Assembly: GCA_022606425.2 (NCBI GenBank)
Contig: JAHDVF020000989.1
Span: 1,172,888-1,236,887 of the forward strand
Origin: Lepidostoma basale
Taxonomy: Eukaryota; Arthropoda; Insecta; Trichoptera; Lepidostomatidae
Direction of reading: 5' to 3'
DNA length: 64,000 bases
The translations under genes were made by a program, and so were the position numbers. The notes beneath the pieces are model-generated. The model did not search any database. It worked only from the letters and a program-made list of their open reading frames with translations, and was not told where the DNA came from. Position 1 is the stretch's first letter. Every line of letters begins with the position of its first letter. Shown piece by piece: positions 1-10,084 of the stretch.

Positions 1-337
1 ACTGTACACTGCACCGCAACTCGGAAGCCGTGTACAATTTGGAAACAAATATCAGAGTATCGTTTCACCAAACACCCGAACCCTATTGCCTCAATGTTAT
101 ATCGTATTGGCACTACAAACTTAGACGATCGGTACCATTTTGTAAAGTATTACCTATAATTCTTGGCACACAGAATTTTAGAAATAATGAAAAAATCTCA
201 ATTTCATTCCATATGTACTTATTTTAAAAGCAATGTAAAACCTTGATATAACAGACTAATTAAGGGGAGGGTGCGTTATATAAAAATAGGTTTAAAATAA
301 ATCAAAAAACTTTTTTTTTTAAATATGTACACTGTAA
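1..337. other. AT-rich start of window, no gene recognised
   Basis: No coding or repeat motif was recognised. The short ORF here is not supported by any family motif. The segment ends in a run of T before a LINE 3' end. Confidence 0.4.
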
Positions 338-640
338 TAACTTCTTCTTTCTTCTTTAACAGCCGTTGTCGTCCACTGCTGGACATAGGCCTCCCCCATA
401 CTTCTCCATGTATGACATGTCATACGGGGGGTGGTTGGCATTATAACGCCACGCTTGCCAGACGGGTTGGCGAGGTGTCCTTCCACGTTAGTCTATGCAT
501 CAATATTATCTACCGAGGTTATTCACACTCGATCTCTAAGTAAGTCAAGGGAATTAAGGGGGATCCTATTGACTCTTCGAGCGGTACATGGCCATCACCG
601 TGGTGATGGCCATGCTACGCTGGAAGGTTGATCTGATCCC
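338..640 (-). mobile_element. RTE-like LINE 3' end remnant with (GAA)n-type tail
   Basis: The plus strand starts with TTCTTCTTTCTTCTTT and then the complement of a protein end reading roughly 'P-x-V-D-D-N-G': the 'ccactgctggacatag' block that LineB ends also carry. This is the usual layout of an RTE C-terminus followed by a GAA-rich tail, seen in antisense. The right part (480-640) has no recognised motif but contains a 28-bp hairpin at 587-614. Confidence 0.45.
587..614. repeat. 28-bp near-perfect hairpin
   Basis: Two 13-nt arms (catggccatcacc and its reverse complement) flank a 2-nt spacer. No function is assigned. Confidence 0.8.
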
Positions 641-691
641 AAGTACCTATCCACACCTTCTCGACTTTGGTCTCCCCTGGAAACTATACGC

Positions 692-1048
692 TGTAACAAC
701 AAACCATCACGCCATTTCGCCGCAGGAGTAGGCAGAGAATAGATCGCCACACTACTCAATCCTGATACACCTCTCTAGATTCCTCTACACTCATACAACG
801 AGTCATTGACCCATGTTGATTCTCCCGGCTTCTGACATGACTAAACTTTAAAATTGGAATAATTTGGTCATGCCATGTTTTCCTCGGTCTACCTCGACTC
901 CGTACTCCATTTACATACGTATATTTTTTAACCATTCTTTCTTCACCCATGCGCTCCATATGTCCGAACCATCGCAGCGATCCTTTCATAATTTTGTTTA
1001 TAATACCTTCTTTCGCTCTGCATCCCTTTCTAATATCAGCATTTGAGA
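692..1048 (-). pseudogene. LineA2 C-terminal fragment, (TTG)n tail
   Basis: On the minus strand the fragment reads ISNADIRKGCRAKEG, then KGSLRWFGHMERM and RGRPRKTWHDQI, the LineA C-terminal blocks. An in-frame stop comes before the normal end. The 3' end is the conserved 'gtgatggttt' followed by TTG repeats (antisense aacaac at 692-704). The copy is 5'-truncated, with no RT or endonuclease domain. Confidence 0.8.
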
Positions 1049-1059
1049 TGTACACAGTA

Positions 1060-1255
1060 TGTTATTTAGATATAAATAAACAATACAAAACACAGACAAA
1101 ATTCTATTTATTGTCTTCGGACACTCGCCGTGAAGTTACGTTGCTGTTTGATATCGACGCGCTTGCTTTCGGTAATCCTTCTTTGAAAAGGAATCAAATT
1201 TTGTTTGCACTTTTAAAGTTTGCCCTTTTTTATAATCAATTCTCTAAGTCCCAGG
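1060..1255 (+). other. Coding-like stretch, family unknown
   Basis: This stretch stays open in one plus-strand frame and reads like real protein (TRREVTLLFDIDALAFGNPS, then RNQILFALLKFALFYN). It is fused in frame to unrelated LINE antisense on both sides, so the long ORF that spans it is a chance composite. It is probably a transposon-derived fragment; I do not recognise the family. Confidence 0.3.
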
Positions 1256-1263
1256 TATGCATA

Positions 1264-1378
1264 TTCTTGGACACTCTAGATTCTGTTGCCATGCACGTTG
1301 ATTTGAAGCCTTTCCGTGCCCATCACCTTGGTCTTTGTCAGGTTTATATTCAAACCTACAGATTTGGATACATCGTTT
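1264..1378 (-). pseudogene. RTE-like LINE internal fragment (post-RT region)
   Basis: The minus strand resembles the 'VGLNMNLAKTK-MMG' region that follows the YADD box in RTE reverse transcriptases. A related fragment occurs at 32620-32785 on the same strand. It is short and degraded. Confidence 0.45.
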
Positions 1379-1379
1379 A

Positions 1380-1811
1380 GTTGTTTAGGCATTTCAGCTA
1401 GTTCCTCCGTTAAACAATAGTTTTAGGCCAACAATATGTGGTAGACCAGTGATCCTAGGATGGTCGTTCCATCTAGGTCAGAGACTCGGCAAACTACAGT
1501 TTTAGTGTTAAGATTGCGGCGATTTCGTGTTTTAATATTTAACTTTGTGATATAGAGATTACCCGTCCATTGCACATTTGGCCATTCGCAACACTTATTA
1601 AGTAAAGGCAATCTCTATTATTTGATAAAACTTATTTATTTTTGCTCAGCATAATAAATAACATAAAAACCCTGTCAGCGAAGAGATTGGGAACATAATG
1701 TCGAGGTATAATTAGGATTTAGGATGGGAAAAGAATAACGGGAACATTTCGAACATGTGAGTTGAATTTAAAATTAGCTGGTTATTTATTACATTTACAA
1801 TATATTTTTAA
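1380..1811. other. Unassigned intergenic sequence
   Basis: No supported gene. A minus-strand ORF at 1423-1611 has no recognised motif. The rest is AT-rich. Confidence 0.35.
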
Positions 1812-2458
1812 TTTCTAACTAACCAAACTAACTAACCATCACGCCGTCTCCCCGAAAGGGTAGGCAGAAAGAATGGACTGTCACACTTTAACCGATGCGG
1901 CACTCCATCCTTCTCTTTTCGCCCCGCGGGAGACGCGGTGTGATGGGTTGCGAACCTCATCGCCACCAATAGGCATCTCCCGCGCACACTTCGATCTTCC
2001 AACATCCACAAAATAAATCTAAAACAAATAATATAAAAATACAATGATATAAAATAAAATAACAAAATAAAAATAATTTAATACAAAATGTTATTTTTAG
2101 ATGGTGCACATTTGTCTATTTAATTTATGTTCCACGAATCTACCATTTTTTAAATTTAGCGCATAATGTAATAACACATAATGTTTTTCCGATGTTGCAC
2201 ATGTTGACATGGACGATCCGGACTTTTGTGTTTCTTTAATTTATGTTACACGTATCCACCGTTTTTTAAATTAGCTGTTATATGATTTAATTAATGTTCC
2301 ACGTATCCACTTTTTTTATTTGGCAGTAATTAGGCACTTAAAACCAACTAACACCAGCAAGAACTTTAAAAGAATACTGAAGAAATTATTCAAATTGTCA
2401 TTGGAACAAATGAAACATTTATTTTTACACCTGTCAAAATTTTTTATATAAACGAAAA
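1812..2458 (-). mobile_element. HPE copy 1: non-autonomous element with LineA1-like hairpin 3' end
   Basis: On the minus strand the element starts near 2455 (ttcgtttatat). It contains a block related to the alpha repeats (ggaacaaatg, ttcaaattg in antisense) and ends with the LineA1 3' terminus plus a (GTTA)n-like tail (1817-1835). The last 40 bases (1836-1876) have an inverted, diverged duplicate at 1905-1946, so the 3' end can fold into a hairpin. A short ORF (1832-2065) spans the hairpin region and recurs in the 11.8-kb copy, but I do not treat it as a real protein. Other copies are at 11478-11945 and 27703-28264, with a fragment at 39455-39545. Confidence 0.75.
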
Positions 2459-2469
2459 TTATTAATTAA

Positions 2470-2590
2470 TTATTAATTGTTAGGTATTTTATAATTAATA
2501 TGCAAAATTTCAATACCGTTTCCTTTGTTAAATGTATGACTATTTTCAATTAAGTCCGAAAAAAGATTATTTGAAAGGCATCTAAAATAT
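2470..2590 (-). pseudogene. Penelope-like element, C-terminal endonuclease-region fragment
   Basis: The minus strand reads SNNLFSDLIENSHTFNKGNG and then IEILHINYKI. The spacing resembles the end of the GIY-YIG endonuclease domain of Penelope-like retroelements (A/S-x-x-L-x-x-x-H-x-F, then x-I-L-H). A homologous piece with the KEH block lies at 29040-29175. It is truncated on both sides and adjoins HPE copy 1 on the same strand. Confidence 0.6.
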
Positions 2591-2639
2591 TATGTTATAT
2601 TCTCTCATGGTTACTATATGTTATATGTGCATGGTTACT

Positions 2640-3118
2640 ATTCTTCTAGAACTAGAACTTCACTGGCTTAAAAGTCCAGAAAGAATCCAGTATAAACTCT
2701 GCTGGACAGTCTTCAAAGCGCTACATGGAATGGCACCAAGTTATATATCTGAACTCTGTATAACGGACAGCCTAAATTCAAGGAAATCCACGCTTCGCTC
2801 GGCAAACTCTTCAGCAATAGGAAGATTAGTTGAGCCGAAGCGTTGCCCCAGTACAAATTTCGGGGATCGAGCGTTCGCGGTAGCCGGTCCATCAGCTTGG
2901 AACAATCTCCCTTCACACCTCAGATGCATAAATGATCCGACAGATTTCAGATCTAAATTAAAAACCAACCTTTTTCATATTTCATACCCAATTTAAATAT
3001 TTATACTTTGTTCTACTATACTTTTTAAGCGGTCACATTTAGATGTTTAGATTTAAAACGCGTCTTAATGCGCCCTTAAGGTGATTACACCACAAAAACG
3101 GCGCTTTAGAAGTTAGCA
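2640..3118 (+). pseudogene. LineL (L2/CR1-like) C-terminus and 3' UTR
   Basis: The ORF at 2592-2996 reads LHWLKSPERIQYKLCWTVFK, LHGMAPSYISEL, FGDRAFAVAGPSAWNNLP and LKTNLFH. These are the usual C-terminal blocks of L2/CR1-clade reverse transcriptase proteins. The stop is at the end of that ORF, followed by a ~120-bp 3' UTR that also occurs at 48770-48935 on the other strand. The copy is 5'-truncated and lacks the RT catalytic core. Confidence 0.8.
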
Positions 3119-3124
3119 TATTAT

Positions 3125-3820
3125 TAACTAACTAACTAACTAACAGGGGTAGGCAGAAAGAATGGACTGCCACACCTTTCTTTCCTGACATATTTCTCTC
3201 GCTTCCTCAACATTCATACATCGTGTCATGCACGCTCGTCGATTTCTCGGACTCCTCACATGGCCGACATTCAATATTTGATTTATTTGATCGTGCCACG
3301 TTTTCCTTGGTCTTCCTCTATTTCTGGTACCATTTACATCATTAACATATAATTTTTTTACCATTCTTTCTTCATTCATTCTTTCCATATGTCCAAACCA
3401 ACTTAATGATCCTTTCATTATTTTGTTCATGACACCATCATTCGCACCGCATTCACTTCTTATATTTTCATTCGACACTCTATCATACACAGAGTATCCA
3501 CACATTCGTCTAAGAGATCTCATTTCTACTGCATTTGTTCTACTTTCATCCTTCTTTTGCCAGTTCCATGCTTCGCTTCCATACATAAGGGTCGGTAGAA
3601 GAACACCATTGTGCACTGCCATTCTAGCTTTTTTTGATAGGTTTTTGTTTGCGATGACAACTTTAAGTGCACCATTCACCTTGTTGCCTGCCCCAACCCT
3701 TCTTTAAATATCCCTCTCCACTCTCCCATCTCTTGTAAACATACTACCTAAATACACAAACTCAACTACTTGCTCCAAGTTTTCACCATTCACGCTAATG
3801 TTGCAGACTGTCGTGGTTTC
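3125..3820 (-). pseudogene. LineA1 copy (3' half), (GTTA)n tail
   Basis: This minus-strand copy covers NISVNGENLEQVVEFVYLGS, NKVNGALKVV, LMYGSEAWNWQKKDES, RRMCGYSVYDRVSNENIRS, SLSWFGHMERM, GRPRKTW and ACMTRCMNVEEAREIC, ending AYPC-stop. An in-frame TAA near 3704 breaks the reading frame upstream. The tail is four to five AACT units in antisense (3124-3144). Its 5' end abuts the tail of the next copy, so two LineA1 copies lie in tandem in the same orientation. Confidence 0.85.
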
Positions 3821-3821
3821 T

Positions 3822-5697
3822 AAACTAACTTACCATCACGCCGTCTCCCCGGAGGGGTAGGCAGAAAGAATGGAACGCCACACTGTTCTGTCCTGACATA
3901 CGTCTCTCGCTTCCTCTACATTCATACATCTTGTCATGCACGCACGTCGATTTTTCCGACTCCTCACGTGACCGACATTCAATATTTGATTGATTTGATC
4001 GTGCCACGTTTTCCTCGGCCTTCCTCTATTTCTAGCTCCGTTCACGCCGTTTACATATACCTTCTTTACCATTCTGTCTTCACTCATTCTTTCCATGTGT
4101 CCAAACCATCTTAATGACCCTTTCCTTATTTTGTTCATAACACTTTCATTCGCACCACATTCACTTCTTATACTTGCATTTGTCACTCTATCATATACAG
4201 ATTTGCCACACATTCGTCTTAGAGATCTCATTTCTACTGCATTTATCTGCCTTTTCAATCATTACCTTGGACTTATTAACATTCATCATCAGATCATTTC
4301 GCATGCATACCTCATACATACAATTCACCAGGACTTGTAGTTCATTTTGGCACCTACATCCAACCCTTTCAGCTCTCTCATACAATTGTCCATATACAGA
4401 TTAAATAACCACGGGGACATTACGCAACCTTGTTTGACACCTTTATTGATATCAAACCAGGCTGTAAGATCTCCATTTACTCTGACACTAGCAGTGCTTT
4501 CCGTGTATAGCGACTTAATGGCCGTGATCAGTTTTGTACTTATTCCATATTCAGACAATATTTTCCACAACTTTTCTCTATTAACGTAATCATATGCTTT
4601 TTGTAAGTCGACAAATGCACAGAAAAGTTTGCGATTTTTGGCCAGAAACTTCTCTGTCAATGTACGAAGTCCAAAAATTTGATCCATACATCCTCTGCCA
4701 TTCATAAAGGCACCTTGCACATCCCAAACTTTGTCACTCGTCAATTTTCTTACTCTTTCTATTAAAATTCTGCCATAGACTTTACCAACGACACTCAAAA
4801 GACTAATAGCTCTGTGGTTTCCACATTCCATACGCGATCCTTTTCCTTTGTACAGGGCATAATTACTGCTCTCCTCCAGTCTAGCGGCGTATATCCCTCC
4901 TCCAAGCACTGGTTAAATAACTTACATAACCATGTAGAAACCACTTCGCCACCGCTTTTAATAAAGTCTATGGCAATACAATCAAACCCAACAGCTTTTC
5001 CACTTTTCATTGCACTCACGGATCTTTTCATCTCATTCGTACTTATTTTTTCAATATTATCATTCATAGGTCCCGCACTCGCACTAGCTGTCATATTTTC
5101 GATCACGCTTGTATCACCACCATACATCTCCTTAAAATATTCCATCCATCTTTCTTGTATGATCTTACTCTCCGTTAACATTCTTCCCTCGTTGTCTAAA
5201 ATTGCTTTCACACATCCACTATCAGGAGGATTTCGGGCTTTTTTAACTTCTTTCAAAACATTTTTAAATTTGCTTGGAAGTTGTTTGTCATTTTGAGCCC
5301 TTCTTCCTCCTTCAGCTTTTCTTTCCGCGCTTTTACTACCGGCTTCACTCTCTTCTTGCATACCTTATACAAATCTTTTGCTCTTTCATACTTAACTCTG
5401 TCATTCTTATTTATCGACAACATATTCAACCAAGCATCTTTCTTCTCTTTAACAGCAATCTTTACGTCATCATTCCACCATGCATCCCCTTTCCTTCTTC
5501 CTTGTACACACACACCACACAAACTCTCCTTCAAGTATTTCCAGGTCTCGTCAATACTCAACTCACTTACATCCCGCTCACTCAATCTATCTTTCACTTT
5601 TCTTACGAAATTATTTCTTACGTCATTCACAATTGTGTTATTAAAAATATTATTTAACATTTTGGACATACAATTATTGAGCAAGTGTTGCAATTGA
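3822..5697 (-). pseudogene. LineA1 longest copy: RT domain with frameshifts and internal deletions
   Basis: Minus strand, 5' to 3': a pre-RT region (5693-5253) with GDAWWNDDVKIAVKEKKDAW; then MKSGKAVGFDCIAIDF, NHRAISLLSVVGKVYGR, CAFVDLQKAYDYVNREKLW and NKGVKQGCVMSPWLFNLYM, which are RT blocks; then the C-terminal LineA block. Frameshifts occur near 5290 and 4865. A deletion near 4345 joins the region after PWLFN to NELQVLVNCMYEVC, removing the F/YADD catalytic box. A second deletion near 4246 removes the segment before INAVEMRSLRR. There is no APE endonuclease, so the copy is 5'-truncated and dead. Its last ~420 bp differ at only one base from 34546-34966. Confidence 0.85.
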
Positions 5698-5764
5698 AAT
5701 TTTACAAGAGGAACAAACGTTGTTATCGATCGATTTAAAAAAAAAACACAGTAGTTTTCATTTA

Positions 5765-5985
5765 CTGATGTCGATGCTATTCAAGGGTCACCGTGACCTT
5801 GTCACTGCTGGTATGGCGCGAAATATACACAGAACGGCTGAACACATCCACCAAGCGCAAGCGTGGGCGTAATATTGAGAATACACGGACGAGGGAGCGG
5901 GGTTGTCTGAGAAATATTGTACAAAAAAATTGTTTCCGAAATTCGCAGGGTCATGGTGACCCTTGAGTAGTAAGCAAGGGTTAAT
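5765..5985. mobile_element. Possible small DNA transposon or MITE with imperfect inverted repeats
   Basis: Inverted arms at 5781-5797 (tcaagggtcaccgtgac) and 5948-5966 match with few differences. The right side continues to ttaaccctt (antisense), a TTAA-containing end reminiscent of piggyBac-type MITEs. The left end is not clear. No transposase was seen. Confidence 0.35.
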
Positions 5986-6170
5986 CGCTCCATTAGTAAT
6001 ATTATATTCAATTAACGTACTAATTACGCGCAGATTCCACAGACACCAATATTCAACGTGTCACCTTACAAGTGCCATACAAAAAGTCCTATTGTTACGT
6101 CAAAGGTGACTTACATCCGTTTAGGGTTAATATTTTCTGAATAGAATTAAAAAAAAATTATTCAAATTTA

Positions 6171-6650
6171 ATTGTATCTCAATAGAGACGAAGACGCAAA
6201 CTGAATATGGATGATCAAGGTGTTTACAGGACTTATGACCTGTCATTGGTTGGGTTAAGCGCACGCTTTATGTAATTACAACATTCCCCATTCCACCTTT
6301 GTTATGATCATGCATGACAAATTTTTGGAAGATGTATATATACTTCAAAATCCATACCTATCTTCACGTGTCAGTTTCAATTATTCATCTATGTAGATTT
6401 TGTTGCACTTGTGAATACATTCAAGATTAACTTATACAACCGACCCACTAACGCCATCTATGGAGAATGATTTTCAGCATTTAGCAAACTACCTTATTAA
6501 CACAATGCGAAGGCTGTAGCCCATAAACGCATTGTTTTAGAAGTCGCCAGGAGTATTATTCCATTCTAGTTGCCAAATAGTTGACCAGAATTGAATTGAC
6601 CACCCTTTGGTGAAAATCCAGAATTTCGTATACAAGTATAAGTATACATT
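6171..6650 (+). mobile_element. MITE-T, long form
   Basis: The element starts with ttaattgtatctcaatagag. It shares its whole length with the minus-strand copy at about 51560-52040, including 'gatgatcaaggtgtttacag', 'cgccatctatggagaatg' and 'accaccctttggtg'. It carries no ORF of its own. Short foldback relatives lie at 43260-43634, 40876-41519 and 8575-8835. Confidence 0.65.
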
Positions 6651-7242
6651 CACAAAAATATTTTTAAAAATTGATTCGATTTATCAACATACATGTATTT
6701 TAACGATTCAGTTATAGAGGTATAAGAATTTTTACGTGGTAGTAAAGAATTTATTATTTTTTTCTTAAGAAATGGTTCTGTTCATAGATGGGGATGTTTT
6801 TCTGTTTTTCTATCCTCTCACCTTCTATTCTCGTACGTTTTTATGATTTTCTTCTCTTATCTCAATCTTTACTATTTCTTTACCCCTGTTTGTCTATTCG
6901 TTATCGGACGAACAAATATTAGGACCGAATTCGTACGTGCTTCCGGGAAAAGAAAAAAAACGCGTAATAGTGAATTGGTTTGCCAAGATCGATATCAAAA
7001 TAAACAAACTTTTTATTACTTTTCAGGCTCTTGGATAAGTAGGCACTACAGAAGATTTCCTCTTAGAATAAATCTAACTTGTGATGAGAGTTGCCTCATG
7101 CTAGCGCCTTTAGTTAGGCAATATGCCTTACACGTGTATAAGATTACCAAAATAATTAAACTAATCGATGAACGTTCCTTTTTAATGTATTATTTTTTTA
7201 TAATACTAATTAAATATAACATTTTATGCAAGAATAAATCAT
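6651..7242. other. AT-rich, no gene recognised
   Basis: A plus-strand ORF at 6843-7244 has no recognised motif and low-complexity composition. No repeat family was identified. Confidence 0.3.
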
Positions 7243-7835
7243 GACAGTGTGCAACATTAGCGTGAATGGTGAAAATCTGGAATTAGTAGATGATTTTGCA
7301 TATTTAGGCAGTATCTTGGTCACATTTAAAAAAATCCGAAAATACCCATCAACTTGAAAAGGGGGGGTGTTCAATGCCTGTGTCCTGCCAGTGTTCACTT
7401 ATGATATTGAGACAGTCACAATGTCATAAAAAAGTGCCAACAAGCTAAGAGTCACTCAGAGAGCAATGGAGAGAGCCATGTTGGGCATCAGTTTACGGGA
7501 CAGACTCAGAAATGAGGACATAAGAGTCAGGACAAAGGTTTTCGATGTTATCAAGATGGCCGCAACCCCCAAGTGGCGATGGACGGGATATGTCACTTGC
7601 GATTCAGATGAAAAGTGGACCAGACGACTGCTGTGCTGGTGGCCAAAGATGGCAAAGCGTGGAGTTGGGCGCCCATAGTTGCGTTGGCGCGACGATGTCC
7701 GGAGAAGTGCGGGAAGTGCCTGGATGCGGATCGCCCAGGATAGAAGAGAATGGAAAATGCAAGAGGAAGCTTACGCCCAGGAGTGGACGGTCAATACAGG
7801 CTAAAGAAGAAGAAGAAGAAGATATTGATAAAGGA
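7243..7835 (+). pseudogene. LineB (RTE-like) C-terminal copy with (GAA)n tail
   Basis: The copy begins with CNISVNGENLELVDDFAYLG, then FTYDIETVTMS, RVTQRAMERAMLGISLRDR, WTGYVTCDSDEKWTRRLL, AQDRREW and EEAYAQEWT. These match in order the C-terminal region of RTE-type endonuclease/RT proteins. Stops and frame changes interrupt it near 7358, 7427 and 7676. It ends in GAAGAAGAAGAAGAA (7806-7821). The copy is 5'-truncated. Confidence 0.8.
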
Positions 7836-7927
7836 TAAGCGAGTGAAGTGGTTGTTGTTGTCACATCCTCCTCATCCAAAAATGCGCCGTGAAACTACAA
7901 GTTACCTAAACAGCCATTTTATGAATA

Positions 7928-8034
7928 AGCCTTGACAGTGTGACAATCAAACTGCTATAGCCGGGAATCGAGCCCAAGACCTTCGAAGTGATAGTCGAAG
8001 CTCTTGCTAATCTGCCACAATCGTCGTCGAATAT
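7928..8034 (-). mobile_element. SINE1 head (tRNA-derived) fragment
   Basis: On the minus strand an A-box-like TGGCAGATTAG (8007-8017) is followed by a B-box-like GGCTCGATTCC (about 7963-7974) and then 'tgtcacactgtc', the SINE1 body start. The same arrangement occurs at 22258-22335, with body parts at 15240-15385, 38030-38190 and 55515-55675. Confidence 0.6.
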
Positions 8035-8069
8035 TATATTGTGTTGTATCTTTCTGTATTATTATTATT

Positions 8070-8560
8070 CTTCTTCTTCCTGGCCCAATTCAACTTATTG
8101 TCTATGTTGACTGTTGGGGTCGGCTCTTTTTGATCTCAGGCTGTACTTCTTACGGTTCTGAGTATCGCCTTCACTCAAGCCATTTCTCCGCAAGAATCTA
8201 TTGCACTGAATCATTCACGTGTTCCTAGGTCTTCCTCTGGATGGTTGACGAGGAAGATTCACAGACTTTACTCTATATACTGTATGGTCTGGTAGTCTCC
8301 GTTTAATATGCCCGTACCATCTCAACTGCCATTCTTCAAGCTTACTATTTATATCATTAACTCCAGACTACCCCAAATACGTGAATTATTATTTTGTCTC
8401 TCAGCGATACCCCAGCGGACCACCTAAGCATTCGTATTTCTGCCGTATCCAGTTGCATAGTAAAGCCGCTGTACATTGTCCAATACTCGAAGCCGTACAT
8501 AATTGCATCTGACAATAGTCTGGAATACTTTTCCTTTTAGTTTTACAATTTTTGGGTCTG
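8070..8560 (-). pseudogene. LineC (RTE-like) C-terminal copy
   Basis: The minus strand reads AIMYGFEYWTMY, then MQLDTAEIRMLRWSAGVSLR and DKI near 8390-8520, the YGxE-xW and RMLRW-GVS blocks of RTE C-termini. Further 3' are frame breaks and a tail rich in GAA/AAT (8060-8080 antisense). It is degraded and 5'-truncated. Confidence 0.65.
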
Positions 8561-8574
8561 TATTGAATCGAAAA

Positions 8575-8835
8575 GGATTAATTGTATCTCAATAGAGCCG
8601 AATATGAAAATTGTTTTTTGGGAACAGAATATGGTGGTCGAGGCGTTTATAGGACTTATGACCTGTCATTGGTTGGGTTAAGCGATCGCTTTATGCAATA
8701 CAACATTCCCCATTCCGCCCTTCTTACGACCACCACGTCTGACAATTTTTTTTGAAAGTTGTATATATGCTAATATGTTGAGGAACACTTCACATATTTT
8801 TGTTCAATCTACACTAGCGCCATATATTACAATAA
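8575..8835 (+). mobile_element. MITE-T fragment (one terminal arm)
   Basis: The copy starts ggattaattgtatctcaata and runs through 'gacctgtcattggttgg', 'gcgatcgctttatg' and 'ccgcccttcttacgacc' to 'caatctacactagcgcc'. It lacks the second inverted arm. Confidence 0.6.
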
Positions 8836-9265
8836 GATTAGTTAGCATTAAGCAGAAAATTTAAATTTTTCGTAAATGGCATAGTAATTTTCTACGATCT
8901 TTCAATAATTTAATTTATTTTTGATTATTCGATTTCGTATGTCAGTTGAGACGCTCTTGTTCACAGATTTCACCTCACAGACGTGGATATCGATTGGTAC
9001 ATCGAATTCTGCCAAACCAAATGTAAGTAATTCCGATGTAAGCCAACATAACTTCTGTTCTCCGGGGAGGGGTAAAGTTCCTTTTGGTTACCGCCCAGAA
9101 CTTTTATCCGAACCGAATAGTTTTCCTCCGGCGGATAGTTCAGTCCTGACAGCCCTATGATCCTGTACAGGACAACTTTAATACGACAAACTTTGTCTTG
9201 TAACACATCACGTGAAAATCGGGGTGATATATGTGACAAATATACCTGTTCGCATACACGTTACA
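8836..9265. other. Unassigned segment with an open frame
   Basis: Plus-strand ORF 8921-9160 (79 aa) and antisense ORF 8970-9239 (89 aa) overlap here. The local base composition is less AT-rich than the surroundings. I recognise neither protein. It could be a transposon fragment or an old unique sequence. Confidence 0.25.
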
Positions 9266-9405
9266 CACAACAACAACAAACAACTATCACGCCGTTTAAC
9301 CGCAGGGGTAGACAGAGACAATACTCTATCCTGATACACCTCTCTACATTCGTTCACATTCATATAACGAATCATACTGACACGTAGATTTATCCGGGAT
9401 ATGGA
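9266..9405 (-). mobile_element. LineA2 3' end with (TTG)n tail
   Basis: Antisense ACAACAACAACAAACAAC tail, then the complement of the LineA terminus (tatcacgccgtttaaccgcagggg). Only the last ~120 bp are present. Confidence 0.7.
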
Positions 9406-9429
9406 CTCCTCATGAGGCTTAGTATTCTC

Positions 9430-10015
9430 TTATGTTGGAGAAGGTTCAAAAGAAATTCTTGAGAGCCCTCTACATGAGAGAGTACGGGGTATATCCTTGG
9501 CTCTATCCAAAGGAATTTCTCTTGGGTATGCTGGGGTATAACTCCCTCGAACTGAGGAGGGAAGGATTACTGTCCACACCTTTTTTCTTACTGATTCGGG
9601 GCTCTATTGAGAACCCCTATGTTCGGGAGCAAATAGGTCTTTTTGTTCCTGATAACTACCTGCAACAACGCCGACATCAATTGTTCTTCACGCAGAACCA
9701 ACCTGCCTTTGGTGATGCCAGTAGGAAGAGCATTTCGGACGCTGAATCTAATCATCTCGGATTTGGAAATTTTCAGTGTCAGTGAGGCAGTATTCATAAA
9801 AAAAATATTGCAAACTTTGGAAAGAGTACTGCCTCACTGACGTCGACATATTTGGATTCCTTCTAATATATGAATGATTTTTTTGGTCTCATGTTGTTTT
9901 GTTTTATTTTATCTTTATAATACCGTTTTGTGTCCAAATGAGTCGCCTAAATGTTTTATCGTTTGTAATGTCTCATTTGTGTATAATGTATAAATAAATC
10001 CGACTTCTAACATGG
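9430..10015 (+). pseudogene. LineJ (jockey/CR1-like) C-terminal copy
   Basis: Two overlapping frames together give the family end: EKVQKKFLRALYMREYGVYP, LYPKEFLLGMLGYNSLELRR and FVPDNYLQQRRHQLF in the first, then RTNLPLVMPVGRAF and ISDLEIFSVSEA in the second. A frameshift lies near 9690. The stop is near 9840, followed by a ~170-bp AT-rich 3' UTR. Upstream RT blocks are absent. A 13-bp inverted repeat (cagtgaggcagta) flanks the end of the frame at about 9779-9838. Confidence 0.75.
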
Positions 10016-10084
10016 CCGACCTTTAAAATTTAATTAATATGTTCATTGCAAGTTTTCTTCGATATACTACGATTCCGTGTATCA

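Noticed and set aside
949..1380. 143-aa ORF taken as one gene
   Set aside because: Runs through LineA2 antisense, an unknown piece and another LINE antisense; a composite by chance.
1832..2065. Conserved small protein (recurs at 11.6 kb)
   Set aside because: The open frame follows from homologous HPE DNA; no start, motif or frame conservation beyond the DNA similarity.
7604..7879. Serine-rich 91-aa minus-strand ORF
   Set aside because: Antisense shadow of LineB and its GAA tail.
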